NCBI GenBank assembly: GCA_037501455.1
Contig: CM074862.1
Span: forward strand, 61,411,501-61,475,500
Length of the DNA stretch: 64,000 nt
Direction: 5' to 3'
DNA from: Lantana camara
Taxonomy: Eukaryota; Streptophyta; Magnoliopsida; Lamiales; Verbenaceae
Shown: positions 47,701-60,415 of the stretch, in pieces
Numbering within the stretch: the first letter of the stretch is position 1
Layout: each line of letters begins with the position of its first letter
Made by a program: the position numbers and the translations under genes
The notes under the pieces: model-generated
What the model was told of the DNA's origin: nothing
What the model saw: only the letters and a program-made list of their open reading frames with translations
Database searches by the model: none

Positions 47701-48975
47701 ACAACTCTGTTTTGGAAAATTAGATATGAAAGCATATATAAGCTGTTTTGAAAAGTATGTTACGTTATGTTCTGTAGCGAGTTGGCCATGAAATATTGGC
47801 ATCTGTATGTATGTATGTTTGTATGTGGATCAGAGGAGCTATGGGTAAGGAGCCCCCGGGACGGTTAGGGCCGTCGGGGATATACCTGTGCGTAGTTCCA
47901 TGGAGCTATGGGTAAGGAGCCCCCGAGACTGTTAAGGCCATCGGGGATACACCTGTGCGTAGTTCCATTTGAGATATCATTGCGCGACCTTAGGGTGATG
48001 AGGGAGACGTGGTATCTTGAGCCTTCGGCTAAGGCCGGGGAGGACTCTTGTGGGTTCGCTACCCCTTGAGGGTGTGTATGTTCTAGATGGTTTGGGGACG
48101 GCACATCCCCTCCATTATTGGTGTATAGGTTGGATTGATTTTGTATTTTATGTTCTGATATGTTCTGAGGAGTAAAGGTTGGAAGCTCGTACTCGCCGAG
48201 CATGTGATATGTTCTGTCTGGGAATCATGAATCGAGATAGAGTTTCTGAAATGTTTTCAAAAACTTATACTTATAACTATCTTTTGGGTACTTTTGGAAA
48301 TGTCTTTGGTATGCAACACCTATCTCCGGTTCATGAGTCCACCCTTCTGATATGTGCTATGCTCTATATATATACAGTGGGTGTGCGTTAGCCCCCTCAC
48401 TCAGTCAGTTGACTGACACCTCATTTTATCTTTTAGTTGCAGGTTTCTTTTGGCTTGAGCTAGGCGGATGTGAGTCTTCTGGGTCACACTTGTCAGTTTA
48501 GTTGGTGTTAAGATGTATTTGTCACATACTCTATCTATGTTACGTATTCTTATATGCTTTTGGAGATTATGTTTTTAAACCCGTGTGGGGTTAGTATGCT
48601 AGCATTTGGATGTAATTAGCTATTCTGCTGATACTTATATTGGTTTATTATGTTGCGATGATTTGAGATTCGGGACTAGGTATCTATGCTAGTCGAACCC
48701 GTCACCTGTTATGTATGCTGATATTCGGGACTAGGTATCTATGCTAGTTGAACCCGTCACTTATTTTGTACGTTGATTTAATTGCTTCCGCTATCTGATG
48801 ATAATTGTTTAAATTGCTTCCGCGCTCTGAGTCTGTCGAGTTAGATCCGCCTAGCATAGTGTGTGAGTTGGTCTCCCATTCGCTTCGATTCGGGTTCGGG
48901 CATGGACTTTCCATTTCGTGACCGGATCTGGGTCTTAGTTCGGGGGATGTGGCATCCTCCGTTTGGGGTGTTACA
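44737..48975 (+). mobile_element. T LTR 2 (middle)
   Basis: 4239 bp. At many markers it agrees with LTR 3 rather than LTR 1, as expected if it is a recombinant between a 3' and a 5' LTR with the exchange near its end. TATATAG at 45251; hairpin at 48401-48416. Confidence 0.95.
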
Positions 48976-48983
48976 TCCTTAAG

Positions 48984-48995
48984 TGGTATCAGAGC
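48984..48995 (+). other. T primer-binding site 2 (tRNA-iMet)
   Basis: TGGTATCAGAGC, 8 nt after LTR 2. Confidence 0.95.
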
Positions 48996-50689
48996 TCTAG
49001 GTTGCAAAACCGAGCTCTTGAGTCCTGTTGAGTCTGTCTAGGTCGTACGATATAGGAGTAACTGCGCATTGCATTTGGTCGACTTGATACTTTTACCCTT
49101 CGGCATAAATTATTTTGTGATTATATGTTTGTGTGCACATTGTGACTTTGATTATTCAACATCTTATTTTATGTGCTTTATAAATTGCAACTAATTGTTG
49201 CATTCACGTGATATACGTGTTACATTTCATTTGCATCTCTAATCCTCATGCATCGAATTTAGTGGTTGAATTTCAGGTTGCCCTACGAGTCAAGACTGAG
49301 ATTTCCCTTCGTCAACACTACCTATTAGCACTACAACAAAAACACGCCATGATTCAAAGATGAAATGATTCTTTACCAAGAACAATATTTATGGAAAGGT
49401 TCAGAGTTGAAGGAATAAGATTTGCTATATTGACTTACTACCTTAAAGTCAATTGAAAGATGAAGTTTGATGAATTCTAACCTTGAGGATTTGTTCATTT
49501 GGAAGTAGTCACCTTGTTGAGGAAATGAGTCAATGGAGGAGAGTATGATCAAGTAGAACCATTTTGAAGGACTTTGATGAACTTTCGCCTTGACGATTCG
49601 TTTATTTAGGAGTAGTCACCTTGTCGATGGAAACGAGTTAAGGTAGAAGAATCCGATCAAATAAGATTCGATCAAGTTCAAGGGATGTGGATAGGTAACC
49701 ATGTTACTTAAGCAAAGAGCTACAAACCATCGGTGAGTGTTGAAGGTTTTGGTGCCGTTTAGAGTTAACGAACGACAAGGCAAGATTGGTTGTTAGCTCT
49801 TTGGGTGTTTCTTAAAGATGAGATGGAAGACACTGTTGATGTGGGAATAGAACAGTTAGATGCCGAAAGACTTTATCCAAGTTTCAGAACCATATACCAT
49901 GGATTGCTTTGGGAAATGATTAATACCACTAGCGCCGAACTTAGCTCTGAGATAGATTTCTGATTAACGACCGATTTATGGGCAATTCATTGAGGATGTG
50001 CAGATCAAGGGTTAACACATAAGTCAGAGTTCGTGAAGGAGATTGCGGATGATTCTAGTTGAGCAAGGATTACGGTCTAGTAAGGGGTTTGGTGATAAAC
50101 GAGCATTGTTGAGTTACCATTTTATGAAAAGACTCAAGATAAAGAAGTTCAGATGACGAGGGTTGCATCATTGTCGGCTTAACCAACTCCTACCGCTTCA
50201 TCTTGACTTTCTTGTCAAGACTTTTACACTTTGGTTAACGGTACGCCAAGCATTCGTGGCATTTACATACATGCATCGTTTAAATACTCTCACCTTGTTT
50301 TGCTTGATATGGGTGATGACTATTGCTATTTTAATTGTGATAACTTGGATACCTGATCTAGCATTTATAAATTGAAATTTCTACCTGTTTTGAACTGTTG
50401 CTGAAATGAATGGGTTATGTACTTATGTGAACTATTCATGCTTATGTGATTTAAAACTCTCTTGATTGCTCACTAACTTCCCATATAACATACATACATA
50501 CTGTAACCTTGTTTTATAGGGATTCCATCGCGATATCCCCCTTGAGTTGAGGTATGAGCGTTGAATCTGTGCTCAAGGGACACCGATATCAGTTGTATAA
50601 GGTACACCAAACATGCATCGCTTACTTTTCGTCAAGTGTTACTATGATGTGTGTATGTATGAACACCTGATCAGTGGATTTATGTGTAA

Positions 50690-51060
50690 GAGAGACCTTA
50701 GGTTCCCTCTTTTTACGTGTTGGAGAGATGTAGGATTCTCTCTATTTATGTGGTAGAAAGATATTGGAATCTTTCTAAGTTTTGTGCGCGAGAGATGTTG
50801 GATTCTCTTGTACTCAGATATTCAGGGATGCTGGATTCTCTTGAATCTAGGGGTTTGAGGAATGCTGGATTTTCTCAAACTAGAATGTTGGGAGATGTTG
50901 GAATCTGCCCGACCTAGGTTGAGAGACGGGGTTCTCTCAATTATGTGCTTGAGAGGCGGGGTTCTCTCAATTACGTGCAAGAGAGATGGGGTTCTCTCTC
51001 TTATGGGTGCTGAGGGACGGGGTTCTCTCACTTACGTGTTGAGAGATGGGATTCTCTCTT
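50690..51060 (+). repeat. Tandem hairpin array 2
   Basis: Second copy of the array. One stem is better paired here than in copy 1: TAGAAAGAT/ATCTTTCTA (50754-50762 with 50769-50777) is a perfect 9-bp stem, while copy 1 has one mismatch. Confidence 0.85.
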
Positions 51061-51385
51061 ATTTGTTGTGGTTTCGTTACGCGTTGTTCTGACTACGGGT
51101 TGCAAGTGGCGAGTCTGAGATGACATCGAGGTTGGGTGCAGTTGCAGCTATCAGATCATGGGAATGACCGACCGAGTTCGAAACAACTAACGAATCAAGT
51201 ACTCGCACGGACCTCGACGATAACAAGACATCCTAAAGGCGGTTCGGTGTAGATGGCAGGAGTAAGCCTCACCATTAAAGTTATGATCTTACGTGAGTTC
51301 CGGAGAAGGGTTGGAGCACTACTACTCGAGGATCTACATTTTTGCAGTGGAACTTGGGGACCAGGTTCTCTTAAGGGAGGAAGGT

Positions 51386-54300
51386 TGTGACGCCCCGTTT
51401 TCTCGAAGGACGTCCCTACGACATTAACAAGTAAGTCTCTATACTTATGTGTGTTTAATTTAAGAGTTCTTGAATTATGTGATTTAATGTAAATTCAATT
51501 TAATATGTGTTCATTCGAATTATTCTAAGATTAATTTCCAACTTGATTAATTATGCGCATATTTAACCCTAACTGTCTAATTTGATTTAATTCAAATTTA
51601 TTCCATGAAATAATTGTCAAGTTGATTTTAAATCCACCATGTTACTTAACTTGTTTAATTTCGGTTTACTTAAATTCCTTGAGATTAAATGTCAATCATG
51701 TGTTTACGAAGTGTCGTTAAATTGTACGAAAGGTTTCTAAAATTGAATTGAATTAAACTCTAATTGGTAAATCTCTCTCTTTCATTGTAATTTATAAAAT
51801 TAATTCGTAGCTTGAATGTTTATTCGTAACTTTACCAATTTTATTTACGATTATTTGTACGCGATATTTCTCCTTGCTACGCGATAAGGATACCCGATTG
51901 TATATAGCTTGTGCACAAGACACATTTCTCCCAATCCCTTTTCTCTCTCTCTCTCTCTCCTCTCCCACTCTGTCTTTCCCGCTGGTACTATGCGCGGATT
52001 CGGTTACGAGCCCATAACTCGATCGTTTCTCGATGGAATTCAACAAACGAATAGTCTATTTCGATTATCTCGGTGAGACGTACGCAAGAGTACCAATTTC
52101 ACAGCCTAACGATGAACGGTGAAGGTGTTATGGCCGGATTTCAGTAGCAGCGGCGGAGCTGTCAGACCACCGCCACTTCGCCGGTGTTTCGCGGCGTTTT
52201 CCGGCCACCTCCTTGTTACACGCGCCGGAGACCAAGAAAGAGGACATCCCGGTGCATCGGTTGACATCGGCAGCGCAGCCATCGGAGCAGCGACGGCGCA
52301 GCACGCGCCGCCTGAAGCTCGCGGCGGAGGCGGCGGTTCCTGTAGCGGCGCGATTCCGCCGCCTTCCGGCGGTGGTTTTCGACGGGGCTTGATGGTTTCC
52401 AAGGTTTTTTGACCCCCTGAGTTCATTTCCGGCATCAATTTCACCAGATCTTGGTCGTAGGAGGTGGTTCCGGCGACGTGGGCGGCGGCAGAAACTTCGG
52501 CGGCCAACGGGGGCCTTTTTCGGCCATCTTTTGATCTTGGGCTCTGCACGAAAGTTGTTTGGAACGACAAGAACTAGTGGCCTGTGATCAGGCGACTCCA
52601 GATTCGGTGGTTTGGCGGCGGATCGCGGCGGCAAAGTGGGGGTGCAATGGCGCTGCTAGCTCCGAGGATTTTTCCGGCGAGCTACCTTAGGGCTTTCGAA
52701 GAGCTCGTCATGGGTAAGACAATGGCTTTTACGGATCGCATTTTGGTTCACCGGTTTGGAAGTAATTTGAGTTTGAAGATTTAGGGTTTTTCGTGTTCGT
52801 AGATCTGAAATTGGAGGAGATTGACTTGGAATTTCCAAAAATTGATCGAGGATTCGGAACGGGCACAAAGACTTCATTCAGGAATGATTTTTCGGGATTT
52901 TTCCAGCGACCTTCGGCGGTGGCCCGGCGGCGGTCCGGCCAAATTCCGGTAGCTACAGTGGTGGAGTTCCGGCGGCGTCTGGTCAGAATGTTCGTCTCGT
53001 TGTGGTGAGTTTAACGCCACTTTTCGTTCGTCAATCGGACACTCGATCTATTTATTACGAATTATTTTGCGTAATTGTGATTATTTGAATTAATTGTTTT
53101 AAGTGCAAATAAATTGGTTATTGTTGGTTTGTTGATCGAGATGTATTCCAATCGTATATGAAAACATGTATTGAATGGATTGTGATATGTATGAATGTTT
53201 CGATTTACAATTTGAATCCCGATGTGATGAATTTATGCTATGTGTTTAGATATGAAGGGGTATTAGTGTAATATTTAGAAACTAATCTTTTATGTGACTA
53301 AATGAACTTGAATAATATTTTAGAAGAACGAACATGTTGTGATTTCTCTATATGGATTTGAGACGTTCTCAATGTTATGTTTGTTGTAAATTGTGTTTCC
53401 AATATTAAATTTAGATACATGAAGGATGCTTGAACAACTTGAGACTTTATGCATGATAGGAGTTAGAATTATAATATCTTGATTTACTCTTATTACTTGA
53501 AAATGGTATATTATGAATTACGATAAATTGATAATTGTCATGCTTGTAAGTAATTAATTCCTAGTTGAATAATTGTATAAACACTTTAAATGAACAATTA
53601 TGTTTAGCAATCGACTAAGGGGATGTATGTGTAATAATTCTAAACTTTTATAAATAACTTAGCGGATGTAACTGTAATATTTATGAAACTATGAATGTGA
53701 CTTGAGCTTGTGTACCAAACATGTTGTGAAGTTGTAAAGTATGATCTTAAGTGAATTAGATGCACTCTTTATTTGTATCAAGCACGCCATCTACGTACAA
53801 CAACTTTGTATGTATATATGATCAAGTTGCTCTTAATTATGCACTTTATAACTCGACATGAACTTGATGCTTAATTCTAATATTATAATTGAACCCTGTG
53901 ACATTAGATGATTTAATATGCATTTTGTGAATACATTGACTTCCTAAATTGATCTTGAATCTTTGGATATGGAATTGCATGATGGTTGCTTGTAAATATG
54001 ACCTTGTTGAGCATTGATATGCCTTGAATGACCACGACACCTTATCCAAGCACAACATGAACACTTATACATAAACACGATCATGTTGAGCAACGCCGTG
54101 CGTCTTGTTTGGTTGATATAGAGTCTAAGTATGGGCTTCTGTATGTCTTGTCACGGAGTTTGGTGGTACCGATGGGCCCGAGGTTTAGAGTGTTTGGCCC
54201 TTCACACTCTCAGACTCTATTTTCACGAGGTGAGGTTTAGGATTTTGTATAGTTATGCGACCTATGGCCTTAATATGCTGATTTCAACCCCTGTATGCGA

Positions 54301-55629
54301 GTATATCTATTATATACGTACGTGTTGGCTATGATATGTTTATGACCTTGTGAAACAACTCTGTTTTGGAAAATTAGATATGAAAGCATATGTAAGCTGT
54401 TTTGAAAATTATGTTACGTTATGTTCTGTAGCGAGTTGGCCATGAAATATTGGCATCTGTATGTATGTATGTTTGTATATGGATCAGAGGAGCTATGGGT
54501 AAGGAGCCCCCGGGACGGTTAGGGTCGTCGGGGATATACCTGTGCGTAGTTCCATGGAGCTATGGGTAAGGAGCCCCCGAGACTGTTAAGGCCATCGGGG
54601 ATATACCTGTGCGTAGTTCCATTTGAGATATCATTGCGCGACCTTAGGGTGATGAGGGAGACGTGGTATCTTGAGCCTTCGGCTAAGGCCGGGGAGGACT
54701 CTTGTGGGTTCGCTACCCCTTGAGGGTGTGTATGTTCTTGATGGTTTGGGGACGGCACATCCCCTCCATTATTGGTGTAAAGGTTGGATTGATTTTGTAT
54801 TTTATGTTCTGATATGTTCTGAGGAGTAAAGGTTGGAAGCTCGTACTCGCCGAGCATGTGATCTGTTCTGTCTGGGAATCATGAATCGAGATAGAGTTTC
54901 TGAAATGTTTTCAAAAACTTATACTTATAACTATCTTTTGGGTACTTTTGGAAATGTCTTTGGTATGCAACACCTATCTCCGGTTCATGAGTCCACCCTT
55001 CTGATATGTGCTATGCTCTATATATATACAGTGGGTGTGCGTTAGCCCCCTCACTCAGTCAGTTGACTGACACCTCATTTTATCTTTTAGTTGCAGGTTT
55101 CTTTTGGCTTGAGCTAGGCGGATGTGAGTCTTCTGGGTCACACTTGTCAGTTTAGTTGGTGTTAAGATGTATTTGTCACATACTCTATCTATGTTACGTA
55201 TTCTTATCTGCTTTTGGAGATTATGTTTTTAAACCCGTGTGGGGTTAGTATGCTAGCATTTGGATGTAACTAGCTATTCTGCTGATACTTTTATTGGTTT
55301 TTTATGTTGCGATGATTTGAGATTCGGGACTAGGTATCTATGCTAGTCGAACCCGTCACCTGTTATGTATCCTGATATTCGGGACTAGGTATCTATGCTA
55401 GTTGAACCCGTCACTTATTTTGTACGTTGATTTAATTGCTTCCGCTATCTGATGATAATTATTTAAATTGCTTCCGCGCTCTGAGTCTGTCGAGTTAGAT
55501 CCGCCTAGCCTAGTGTGTGAGTTGGTCTCCCGTTCGCTTTGATTCGGATTCGGGCATGGACTTTCCATTTCGTGACCGGATCTGGGTCTTAGTGCGGGGG
55601 ATGTGGCATCCTCTGTTTGGGGTGTTACA
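51386..55629 (+). mobile_element. T LTR 3
   Basis: 4244 bp, ending GGGGTGTTACA at 55629, followed by the right TTAAG copy and then T' sequence. TATATAG at 51901; hairpin at 55055-55070. Confidence 0.95.
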
Positions 55630-55634
55630 TTAAG

Positions 55635-55814
55635 TAACATGATGGATATAAAATCAACTTGACAATTAATCTTAGAATAATCCATATGATCACATATTAA
55701 ATTGGATTTACATGAAATCACATAATTCAAGAACTCTTAAATTAAACACACACAAGTGTAGAGACTTACTTGTTAATATCTTCAGGACGCCCTTCGAGAA
55801 TACGGGGCGTCACA
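55635..55814 (-). mobile_element. T' segment 3 (LTR start)
   Basis: On the minus strand this is the first about 180 bp of a T-family LTR (TGTGACGCCCCG...), completing T' beyond the array. Confidence 0.85.
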
Positions 55815-56788
55815 AACTGCAAGCTAAAATCTGAAATTAATGGATGAAAATGACCACATAATGACGTCAAACACAAATATGAACTCACCTCTTGAAGATG
55901 ATGGAGAAAAAAATGAAGATATGAGCTCAACTACCCTCTTGGTTGCAAAGTGACGTGAAAGGGAAGGGTTTCTCCAAGGTTTGCAGTTGAATTCCTTTCT
56001 TTCTTGGAGTGATCTCGATTTGAGGCTGATGTGAGGGTATAGGGGAGTGAATTAGGTGAACTAGGGTTCAATTTTGGTGAGGTTTGGTTAAGTATGGGTT
56101 AAGTTATGGCTATTAAAGCTAAGGGTGGTCATTTAGGCGAACGTTACAAGTTTCGGTTAAATTTTGGAGGTTCAAACGTGTTTAGAAAAATATGTGGCTT
56201 GCTCCATTGAAGCCGAATATTTGATACGAGTTCAGCGGAGATGACGGAACTCGAATCCGAGTTCCCGAGCTCAAGATATCACATACGGAACCAAGGGTCC
56301 GCTAATTGCCCGTTAGCCTCCGATTTGGTTCCACAATGAAGAATAAATTCGTTACCACGCCAAACGAGATTGAAAACATGAAACGAGCATATAGACATGT
56401 TCATAACGCATAAATCTACGACATACTAACTTTTCACGAAATTTCGATTTCAATTCATATAAGAACGAAGCGCGATTAAAACACCCATGCGCAAAGCATT
56501 AACAACTTCATAACATTTCAAATCAAATAATAAAATTTAAATTCCATTTTTAAATAAAAAAAAAAAATCAACGATTTAAATGTTGAAATTAATTAATATA
56601 ATTAAAGATATAGTTAATTAATGTTAACACTTAACTATCAATTTAAAAATACTAAATAAAATAAAATAAAATAAAATAATAACAATTTATAATAAAATTA
56701 AATATATAAAACACTTATAAATAATTAATTCACGCAAATTGATAAACACATACGTCATACTATACGACTGAAAAATCGGGCCGTTACA
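55815..56788 (-). mobile_element. A: right segment (LTR start, U3/R)
   Basis: On the minus strand begins TGTAACGGCCCG at 56788. Includes a donor AGAG|GTGAGTTC at 55889/55888 and a short AAAAT repeat near 56655-56680. Its first bases resemble E3 at 63811. Followed by the right AGTGG copy. Confidence 0.9.
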
Positions 56789-56872
56789 AGTGGCACATGG
56801 AAGTATATGAGAATCAACAAAGGACCTACACTTGCTTTAATGCAAGAAGATCTCTTAATGCATAAGTCGTTC
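56789..56872 (+). mobile_element. C2 3' LTR, second segment
   Basis: Resumes the C2 LTR (equivalent to about 12665-12745 of the 5' LTR) for 84 bp, until E2 starts at 56873. The rest must lie beyond the window. The presumed E2 target is CGTTC (56868-56872). Confidence 0.9.
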
Positions 56873-57945
56873 TGTAACAGCCCAGAACAGGGCCTGAATA
56901 AAAGTGGTAAGCCGAGGGCATTGGTAAAGCGTTTATAGACAGTGATCCAACTTTTTGAACCATCATGCATTGCATTCTTACATGAACTTTGTACTCGCAT
57001 ATGATCTGACATGTTTTAAGGGGTAATTCTTGACCTTTGATACAGTCTACTATTCATAACCCGAGCCTACCTTGTTCATATTGTTACTCGAACCCTAGAG
57101 GTTCACCACACATGTTTCCCTATCGTTTGAACTTCTTTCACGAGCTCAGAGAGTCTTTCTTGAACCATAAGGGTATTTTTGGATCTTACTGACTAAAGTT
57201 ACTATTCATCTGAAACTAAGCTTTTGATTCTGATATCTTTTCCTACCCAAATTTACAGTAAAATAGACCCTTGACTCGAGACGAGTCTTTTGAAATCATT
57301 CTTGACTTGAAAATCTATTCTGAACTTTGTTTTATTGAAAATGTTTATGAAAACCCTAGTTTACTATTTCTTCTACGAGCGATTTTCATTTGAAAAATAT
57401 TTTCTCTCTGGATTTGCACTACTCGAGCTATTTCAAGATTTTTGAGACGTTTTACAACTCTTGATTCTAACCCTAACTTGAAATTTTGGAGCGTACGTTC
57501 GTACGTGAGAATTCACTATTCATTCTACGTTTTCAACTTTTTAACGGTAAAATGTTTCATAGTCGATTTTGGACTCAAAATGCTTCTTGATTTATTTCTT
57601 GAATTTAGGACACAATCCGGACTTGAAAATCATTCCCGAAAGCTATTTTTCACTCGTGTTGAGTTTCGAGCTCAAAACTTTTATTCACTAAAACTAATGT
57701 ATCTCTTAAACGGTAAATCAGATTTCGACGTATAAATGTGCGTTCCGAAGCTAATTTTTGCCCAGATGGAATGGTTATACTTCCAGCCACTTACCTTCAC
57801 GTTTTGGAGGTGAAATTACCGAAATACCCCCCATCAGTCCCATTTTAGCTTCAAGATTCCTAAAGCTTCCAAGAGAACCTACTCCACTTTTGCTCTCATA
57901 CTCTTACCTCAAGTTTATTTCCAATGTGAGGGGCTTATCTCCAAC

Positions 57946-57954
57946 AATAAATAG
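57946..57954 (+). promoter_or_regulatory. E2 TATA-like box
   Basis: AATAAATAG followed by CCCCCTCATGCC, in the same context as the S2 TATA box. Confidence 0.5.
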
Positions 57955-58056
57955 CCCCCTCATGCCATTAGAATCCTTACTCAAAGTTGTGTTAACAACA
58001 CCCTTTCTTCTCCCTTGCTCCCCCTCTTGGCCGTCGGCTACCCCCACATTTGCTAG

Positions 58057-60415
58057 GTTAGTTTGTTTTATTTTATGTTATGTTTTAGTTTAGTTTATGT
58101 TTTTATGTTATGGTATGTTTATATTATATTTAGGTTGGGTCTTAGGGTCTTCCCTAAGCCATATAGGATTTTATTTTATGCATTTATTATATAGTTTTCA
58201 TGATATGTATGAATATATGTTTATATGTTTTAATTGTTTAGTATATGCTTGAATATGTTATGAAATGCTCTAGTATATGCTATGATCATGTGATATGGTT
58301 GTTATATTATGAGAATTGATGCATGATTATGCAATTTGAATTATGTTCATGCATGCCAACTAATGGAATAGTGATTTACAATTAATTATGTCACAACTTG
58401 TTACATGTTGGTATTGAATTTACTTGTTACATGTTACATGCCCAAGGTTCATGATATGATATGATATATGTTGAAGACATGTTATTACATGGTTATATGA
58501 TTCATGAATTATGAATTGAGCTTATGATATGATATGGATTAATGGAATAGAGCCTTGATCATATGTTATACACTTTAATAGTGTCACATGTTATAACCTA
58601 AGATAGAATAGTGTTTCATAACTTGATCTTATGCTTTAATTGGACCTCTTAACTATAGGTTATACCTTTAACCTAGATCACACTTAATTATAATAACATG
58701 AACTTCAAACTATAGGTTATAATCAAGATCTTAATTTAATTAGGGTGTGTGTGTTTGTGCATACCGTGTGTGTGTATGTGTACGTGCATGCCGTGTGTGT
58801 GTGTGTGTGTGTATAGTAAGGGTTTGACCCGACCCTTTGACCCGACATGTGAATAGTAACTGTGAATAGTAATCCTGAATAGTACTTTTGAATAGTGTTT
58901 TTAAATAGCAAAAGTGAAATAAAACTTGTGCTTTCTTAATAGACATTTGCACCTAGGGATTTCAAATCCGAGGTCTAAAATGTGTTTTCTTTTGAGGACT
59001 TGTTTCATAACCTAAGGTTGCAATAGGATTCATAATTTGACTAAAGCTTACTCGATTATAGTAAGATCATAGTCCAATGTTAAGAGTAACTCACTTTAAC
59101 GTATTCCTTTGTGTGTTACCTTTCTTGAATACCTTAAATGGTATTACTCACTTGTGTTACATGTTCCTTGTTCATTTGTTTCATGCATTTCATATGCATC
59201 TTCGTTAGTAGTGGGTCTTAGTTCTTAAGCTCACTCTAGTACACCACCTAAAGGAGTTAAAGTTGAGCACTTGGATCCCCAGGGCACCGCGTAATCTGTC
59301 TACCTACCTTTTGTTACTATTAGGTGAGGTGAAGTTAAAACGTTTTCCAACTGGAACCATGATTCTACTTTAGTATCATATGTTTTGAAATTCAATGTTA
59401 AACCTCATTTTGAACTATCCCTTTTATCGGGACATTCTTTTGAAAGGATCATTCATACTTTAATAGTATACCTTGATCTAAAGCACATGTTTTTCAAAGT
59501 TCTGCATTCTTGTTCAAAGACAGTTACATGTTTTGCATATGTTTTCAAAATACAGTTTCACTTGTTCATATGTTTTACAAGACAACATCACATGTTTTAC
59601 AGACAACATCACATGTTTTACAGACAGCATAACATGTTACAGTTACAGTTTCAGATGTTAATAGTTAGCACCCGGAGTGGTACTCTGGTTACTGCTAATC
59701 TGAAATGCAAGCATACAGTTTACAGTTTGGGCCCGGCGGTTATGTGTAGATGTGATTTTTGGGAGGTGTGCGCCAACGACATCACTAATACTGGCCGCTA
59801 CAATTAGACAATTGATACCGACTTTTAACAGGAGGTTTGTTAAGTCAGGACAATCTGTCTGGGAATGGACCGCAAATCTATTCCCATTACATGTTTATAG
59901 GTTGCCTAGGGTTAGCTACCTGAAGTGACAATCGGTAGAGGATGGTGCATGTTTGTATGTGTTGGTGGAGTATTGTTGACCATGGTCCGATGCTCTACTA
60001 AATGTGGAGTTATTGTTGATCCTTATCCGATACTCTACTTCATCATGTTTTCTGGAGTAAGGATGGAGAAGCCTATCTTGCGGGCAAAATTATGTTTCAT
60101 GAAGGATGGTTCATATTTGGAAAAGTTCACTTTACCCCCTATCCCATTTTATAAAAGAATTATGAACCATTTACAGCATATGTGTGCGTGTGTGATAGCA
60201 TTCATGAAAGAGTTTTAAAACATGCATTCTTTTACAGCATCGCATTCAAACAGTTTTATCAATCGAACTTTTTCCAAGTTCTTCTTTAAAAGCCTTGCAT
60301 TAACAATTTTGAACTTTACTTCAAGTTCTTTATCACTCAGTATTTTCTTTAAAGTATTCCCTCATTTAGTCCTTTTGACTAATATCTCTCCCGTTTTCTT
60401 GCGTCATGGTTTCAG
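58057..60415 (+). other. Candidate LTR-embedded intron of E2
   Basis: Donor CTAG|GTTAGTTT (weaker than the others) at 58056/58057. Acceptor GGTTTCAG|GT at 60415/60416, preceded by TTAGTC-CTTTT-GACTAA (60366-60382). Interval 2359 nt. Splicing is inferred. Confidence 0.4.
59578..59640 (+). repeat. 21-bp tandem repeat in E2 LTR
   Basis: About three copies of a unit containing ACAACATCACATGTTTTACA. It makes a repeated peptide in one frame, but this is within the LTR and not taken as coding. Confidence 0.8.

Larger units (their letters stand above)
48976..51385 (+). mobile_element. T internal region 2 (non-coding)
   Basis: 2410 bp, nearly identical to internal region 1, with primer site at 48984-48995 and polypurine tract AAGGGAGGAAGG at 51373-51384. 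No coding domain seen. Confidence 0.9.
38087..55629 (+). mobile_element. T array: tandem LTR-internal-LTR-internal-LTR, LARD-like
   Basis: Three LTRs (4241, 4239 and 4244 bp) alternate with two internal regions (2409 and 2410 bp), all in plus orientation, period about 6650 bp. The whole is flanked by one perfect duplication TTAAG (38082-38086, 55630-55634) and sits inside an older LTR of the same family (T'). The internal regions have a primer site and polypurine tract but no gag or pol, and the LTRs are very long, matching the class called LARD (large retrotransposon derivative). The copies differ by only scattered substitutions by eye, so the array is young compared with its surroundings. 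Confidence 0.95.
28736..55888 (-). other. Candidate LTR-embedded intron of A (split by T' and its contents)
   Basis: The minus-strand donor AGAG|GTGAGTTC has GT at 55888-55887; the acceptor AG ends at 28736. With the nested insertions removed the interval is about 2.2 kb. Same arrangement as in S1, S2, E1, E2 and T. Splicing is inferred. Confidence 0.35.

Noticed and set aside
30829..55819. Target duplication for T'
   Set aside because: Left flank AAATC and right flank AACTG do not match, so no duplication is claimed for T'.
57442..58093. Frames of 97 and 111 codons in the E2 LTR
   Set aside because: They span the U3 and TATA region of the LTR, have no domain, and have no counterpart in the related S2 LTR.
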